Source: Rubrimonas cliftonensis | Lineage (GTDB): Bacteria > Pseudomonadota > Alphaproteobacteria > Rhodobacterales > Rhodobacteraceae | Length of the DNA stretch: 64,000 bases | Direction of reading: 5' to 3' | Assembly: GCF_900107585.1 (NCBI RefSeq) | Contig: NZ_FNQM01000017.1 | Location: 1-64,000, forward strand | In this document: piece after piece, positions 61,424 through 64,000 of the stretch | Layout: each line of letters starts with the position of its first letter | Position numbering within the stretch: position 1 is the first letter of the stretch | The notes under the pieces: model-generated | Seen by the model: the letters and a program-made list of their open reading frames with translations, nothing else | The model's database searches: none | Told to the model about the DNA's origin: nothing | Program-made: the position numbers and the translations under genes

Positions 61424-62527
61424 ATGACCATCCCTTCTGATGCGCACGAAACCCCTGCGCTGGACCGCCGTCGGTTGTTGACTGGCGCCGCGGCTCTCGC
61501 GGGCGGCGCCGCCCTCGTCGGCGCAGACGCAAGACGCGTCGCCGCAAGCCCTATCGATCAGGGCAGGCCGGCCCATGTCGTGAAGCGCTACCCTGACGAC
61601 GTCTGGGTGGTCCACGACGACCGCTTTCGCCGCTACATGATCGGCAACACTCAACTCTATCGCGAATTTCAGGGCGCCATGTGGGCCGAGGGCGCAGCGT
61701 GGAACATGGTCGGCCGCTACGTCGTCTTCTCCGATATTCCCAACAACCGGCAGCTCCGATGGGACGAGGTGACGGGGCAGACCACCGAGTTTCGCAACCC
61801 CTCGCAATTCTCCAACGGCAACACCTTCGACTGGCAGGGTCGCCAGTTGTCCTGCGAGCACGCGACGTCGAGGCTGGTGCGTTATGGCTGGGGTGACGCC
61901 GGGCCGGAGGTGCTGGCGGACAGCTTCGAAGGCACACCCCTCAACGCGCCGAACGACGTCATCGTGCATCCCGAGGACGACGGTATCGTGTTCACCGATC
62001 CCGGTTATGGTCAGCACTGGTGGTACGAGGGCGGCGTGCGCGACCTGCTGCTGCCGACCAGCATCTATCACCTCGATCCCGCCACGGCGAAACTGACGCG
62101 CATCACGGACGAGATCTTCAAGCCGAACGGGCTGGCGTTCTCGCCGGACTACGCGACGCTCTACGTCGCCGACACCGCGCCGACGCACCATCCGGGCGAG
62201 AAGGCGCGGATCATCGCGTGGGACGTACAGGAGAACGGCCGCCGTCTGGCGAACCGCCGCGTCTTCGCCGAGCTCGGTGCGGGGTTCCACGACGGCATCC
62301 GCTGCGACCGTGACGGCAACGTCTGGGCGGCCACCGCGTTTGGAGGCGAGGGCGTGGATGGCGTGCATGTCTACGCGCCTGACGCGACGAAGCTCGGTCA
62401 GATCGTGATGCCCGAGGGCTGCGCCAATCTCTGTTTCATCGGTCCGCGTCGGAACAGGTTGTTCATCTGCGGCAGTCAGTCCGTCTACACCCTCTACACC
62501 GCAGCCCAGGGGGCGCATATCGCCTGA
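61424..62527 (+). CDS. Tat-exported SMP-30/gluconolactonase-like protein
   Basis: 367 residues with a Tat signal (DRRRLLTGAAALAGGAALVG). The six-bladed propeller of the SMP-30/LRE family is suggested by AEGAAWN (calcium Glu in the ExxxW form), LNAPNDVIVHPEDD (Asn/Asp), PNGLAFSPDYATLYVAD and GFHDGIRCDRDGNVW. It probably opens a sugar lactone in the periplasm using a divalent metal. GGAGGAG lies 8 bases before the ATG. A hairpin terminator follows. Confidence 0.88.
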   Translation: MTIPSDAHETPALDRRRLLTGAAALAGGAALVGADARRVAASPIDQGRPAHVVKRYPDDVWVVHDDRFRRYMIGNTQLYREFQGAMWAEGAAWNMVGRYVVFSDIPNNRQLRWDEVTGQTTEFRNPSQFSNGNTFDWQGRQLSCEHATSRLVRYGWGDAGPEVLADSFEGTPLNAPNDVIVHPEDDGIVFTDPGYGQHWWYEGGVRDLLLPTSIYHLDPATAKLTRITDEIFKPNGLAFSPDYATLYVADTAPTHHPGEKARIIAWDVQENGRRLANRRVFAELGAGFHDGIRCDRDGNVWAATAFGGEGVDGVHVYAPDATKLGQIVMPEGCANLCFIGPRRNRLFICGSQSVYTLYTAAQGAHIA

Positions 62528-62536
62528 AGCCAGCTC

Positions 62537-62567
62537 CTCGCCCGGACGGGCACGCCGCCCGGGCGAG
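62537..62567. terminator. Terminator hairpin after the SMP-30 gene
   Basis: CTCGCCCGG at 62537-62545 pairs with CCGGGCGAG at 62559-62567, 10 bases after the stop. No T-tract follows. Confidence 0.55.
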
Positions 62568-62914
62568 CGACGGGACCGTGATGCGTCGTCCCGATGACAC
62601 GGGCTCCGGGTGTCGTGGCGCCCTAATTGATGCGAATCTGCAAGAAGCTGCCCAACGTGGCGCCATGACAGCCCGAGCCCGATGACCGGCCGCGCCAAAT
62701 GTGATCTGATCACCAGTGCAAACGGCCAGAACTCGCTACCGGAGCCGTACCAAACGACCGGCGGCTTCCGGGAGGGAGCACCTACGTGAAGCTGCTTGCA
62801 ATCATCCGGAAGCGGGCAGCCTTCTGTGGCTGGCCAGAGTGGCCGTCAGCGCCCGGTCGCCGGCGCCTGCTCGATCAGGCCCCGGCATGCGGGTAGGCGG
62901 TGCATCGTCGCCGA
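62568..62914. other. Intergenic region without recognised features
   Basis: About 350 bases between convergent genes. I see no supported gene or repeat. Confidence 0.4.
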
Positions 62915-63232
62915 TTACGTGAGGCTCAAAACCGCCATCAGGATCATGGTCGCAGCACGCGCCAGGTCTGCATGAATGGCCGGGCCGTCGTAGCGCGACG
63001 CGGACCGCCAGACGCCCACGACCGCGACGGCGTTGTATGGCAGCGAAATCCCGTAACCGAGCAAGAGGGCCGCCCAAGGCCAGTCGCGCATGATCATGAT
63101 GATGAAGAGCACGCTCGTCGCAACGTTGACGAGAAGGCCTACTGTGACCGCCCATGTCCAGAAGGCGTCCGCAAGGGGGTGCTCGCCCCGCCAGAGTGTT
63201 CGAAGCGTCGACATGCCTCGACTATAGATCAT
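62915..63232 (-). CDS. Small four-helix membrane protein
   Basis: 105 residues (or 99 from ATG 63214). Hydrophobic stretches at about 24-45 (FWTWAVTVGLLVNVATSVLFI), 51-75 and near 90-104, with charged loops (MRDWPW, RSASRYDGPAIH). The pattern resembles uncharacterised alphaproteobacterial inner-membrane proteins of about 100 residues. It stands alone. Function unknown. Confidence 0.65.
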   Translation of the reverse strand: MIYSRGMSTLRTLWRGEHPLADAFWTWAVTVGLLVNVATSVLFIIMIMRDWPWAALLLGYGISLPYNAVAVVGVWRSASRYDGPAIHADLARAATMILMAVLSLT

Positions 63233-63364
63233 CCTTCATGGCGTGCGGCGCCATCTGATGGGGGCAGCAGCCCGGACCTGGAGCCAGTCATCCCTCCTGG
63301 CCATTTCGGGACCGGAGGCTCCACAGGTCGCTCCCGAACCAATCACCAAGCGCCAGTTCGCCAG

Positions 63365-63466
63365 CCTGTCGATGACGGCAGGCAGCGGCAGGCCTCAGGC
63401 GCTTCGCGAACGGCAGCTCATCGCCTCGCGCCCTCCGCCCCCGACTTGCCGGAAGCGGGAGGAGCT
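63365..63466. repeat. Worn intergenic repeat near the window end
   Basis: The first part resembles 51445-51520; the end, CTTGCCGGAAGCGGGAGGAG, is a degraded form of the CGCGACCGGCCGGAACCGGGAGG core. It runs up to the 5' end of the following gene. Confidence 0.45.
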
Positions 63467-63479
63467 CATCGCCGCCGCG

Positions 63480-63781
63480 CCTTCACGACCTACGATCCCG
63501 ACGCGCTGACGGACGACCCCGACGCGGCCGTGATCGACGCCGACCCGGCCCCGGCCGACCTCGACGCGCTGAGGGCCCGATATGCCGACGGTGACGCTCT
63601 GACCGATCGCGAGCTCGCGGTCCTCGAGGCCGATCACGCCGACGCCGTGATCGCGGATCGCGACGCCGTGCACATGCTCCCCGCCGACTGGCCGCGCCAG
63701 CGCGCCGCCCTGGCCGAAGCGGGCCGCCGGCTGATGCGAGGGGCGCGGCACGTGCGCGCCGCAGCGGAGCACGCGGCATGA
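63480..63781 (+). CDS. Uncharacterised acidic protein, 5' end uncertain
   Basis: About 100 residues in an open frame whose upstream part is repeat DNA, so the true start is unclear (GTG at 63531 is a candidate). The sequence is rich in Asp and Ala (YDPDALTDDPDAAVIDADP, RARYADGDALTDRELAVLEAD) and ends in a basic helix. Its stop overlaps the next gene's ATG. Position before a DUF5681 gene suggests a prophage or mobile context. It may be truncated by the repeat. Confidence 0.45.
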
Positions 63782-64000
63782 ACCCGCCCGACCGAAACAA
63801 CGGGGAGACAACGGCGCCGGGCGGCCGTGACGCACAGGGCCGCTTCGCCCCCGGCTCAGCGAACCGCGGGAGACCGAAAGGCGCGCGGCATCGAACGACG
63901 CTCGCGATCGAAGCCATGATCGGCGACGAAGCCGAAGCGCTCGCCCGGACTGCGATCCGGCTCGCCCTGGCCGGCGATGGGCCGCTGTTGCGCGCGCTGC
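63778..64000 (+). CDS. DUF5681-domain protein, cut by the window edge
   Basis: First 74 residues only. GRDAQGRFAPGSANRGRPKGARHRTTLA is split across the DUF5681 motif (GRFxPGxSxNxxGRPKGxR), common in prophage and mobile-element genes near DNA-packaging functions. The rest lies beyond the window. It starts within the ATGA overlap of the preceding gene. Confidence 0.75.
   Translation, partial: MNPPDRNNGETTAPGGRDAQGRFAPGSANRGRPKGARHRTTLAIEAMIGDEAEALARTAIRLALAGDGPLLRAL

Overview
The window is high-GC, densely packed bacterial DNA, most likely from an alphaproteobacterium close to Rhodobacterales. That placement is inferred from the AztABC-type zinc importer, the hmuSTUV haem operon, the aioXSRBA order of the arsenite-oxidase genes and the many GTGA/ATGA stop-start overlaps. 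I saw no rRNA, tRNA, CRISPR array or intact insertion sequence. Most of the window is a metal and metalloid island: zinc, copper, haem and siderophore iron, arsenic, and nickel/cobalt.

Region 1 (1-11.5 kb) handles zinc and copper. It holds a two-repeat His-rich protein, YcnI and CopCD copper proteins, and two ABC importers diverging from one Zur-like palindrome at 6277-6291. One is a FecBCD-type importer (3390-6216, minus); the other is aztABC (6498-9068, plus) preceded by a small membrane protein. A ZevAB-like NicO plus DUF1007 pair follows. Two broken zinc genes lie here: a frameshifted His-rich copy and a COG0523 GTPase tail. Region 2 (11.6-12.4 kb) is a vapBC toxin-antitoxin module whose near-exact 723-bp copy lies at 60390-61112.

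Region 3 (12.7-39.3 kb) is iron and haem: hmuSTUV; a long minus-strand run encoding a TonB-dependent receptor, a DUF3325-like protein, an ECF sigma factor fused to a PepSY membrane segment, imelysin / di-haem oxidase / imelysin / DUF1513 proteins, a conserved secreted protein, then ExbB-ExbD-ExbD-TonB; plus two more receptors, two full PepSY membrane proteins, an AraC-type regulator and an orphan haem-binding protein.

Region 4 (39.5-42 kb) is an unrecognised 540-residue protein bracketed by ~118-bp direct repeats. Region 5 (42.2-51.2 kb) is arsenic: arsR, an ArsP-type permease and a transglutaminase-like gene on plus, converging on aioX-aioS-aioR-aioB-aioA on minus. The aioR product has a degenerate AAA+ core that should not work as a sigma-54 activator.

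Region 6 (51.5-60.2 kb) has an AraC-type regulator divergent from three exported amidohydrolases, remnants of further amidohydrolases, and a DUF3299-NicO fusion transporter. Region 7 (60.2-64 kb) carries the second vapBC copy, dispersed repeats, an SMP-30-type lactonase, a small membrane protein and, at the edge, a DUF5681 gene of the kind often found in prophages. The repeats and broken genes at module borders suggest the island was assembled stepwise by recombination.
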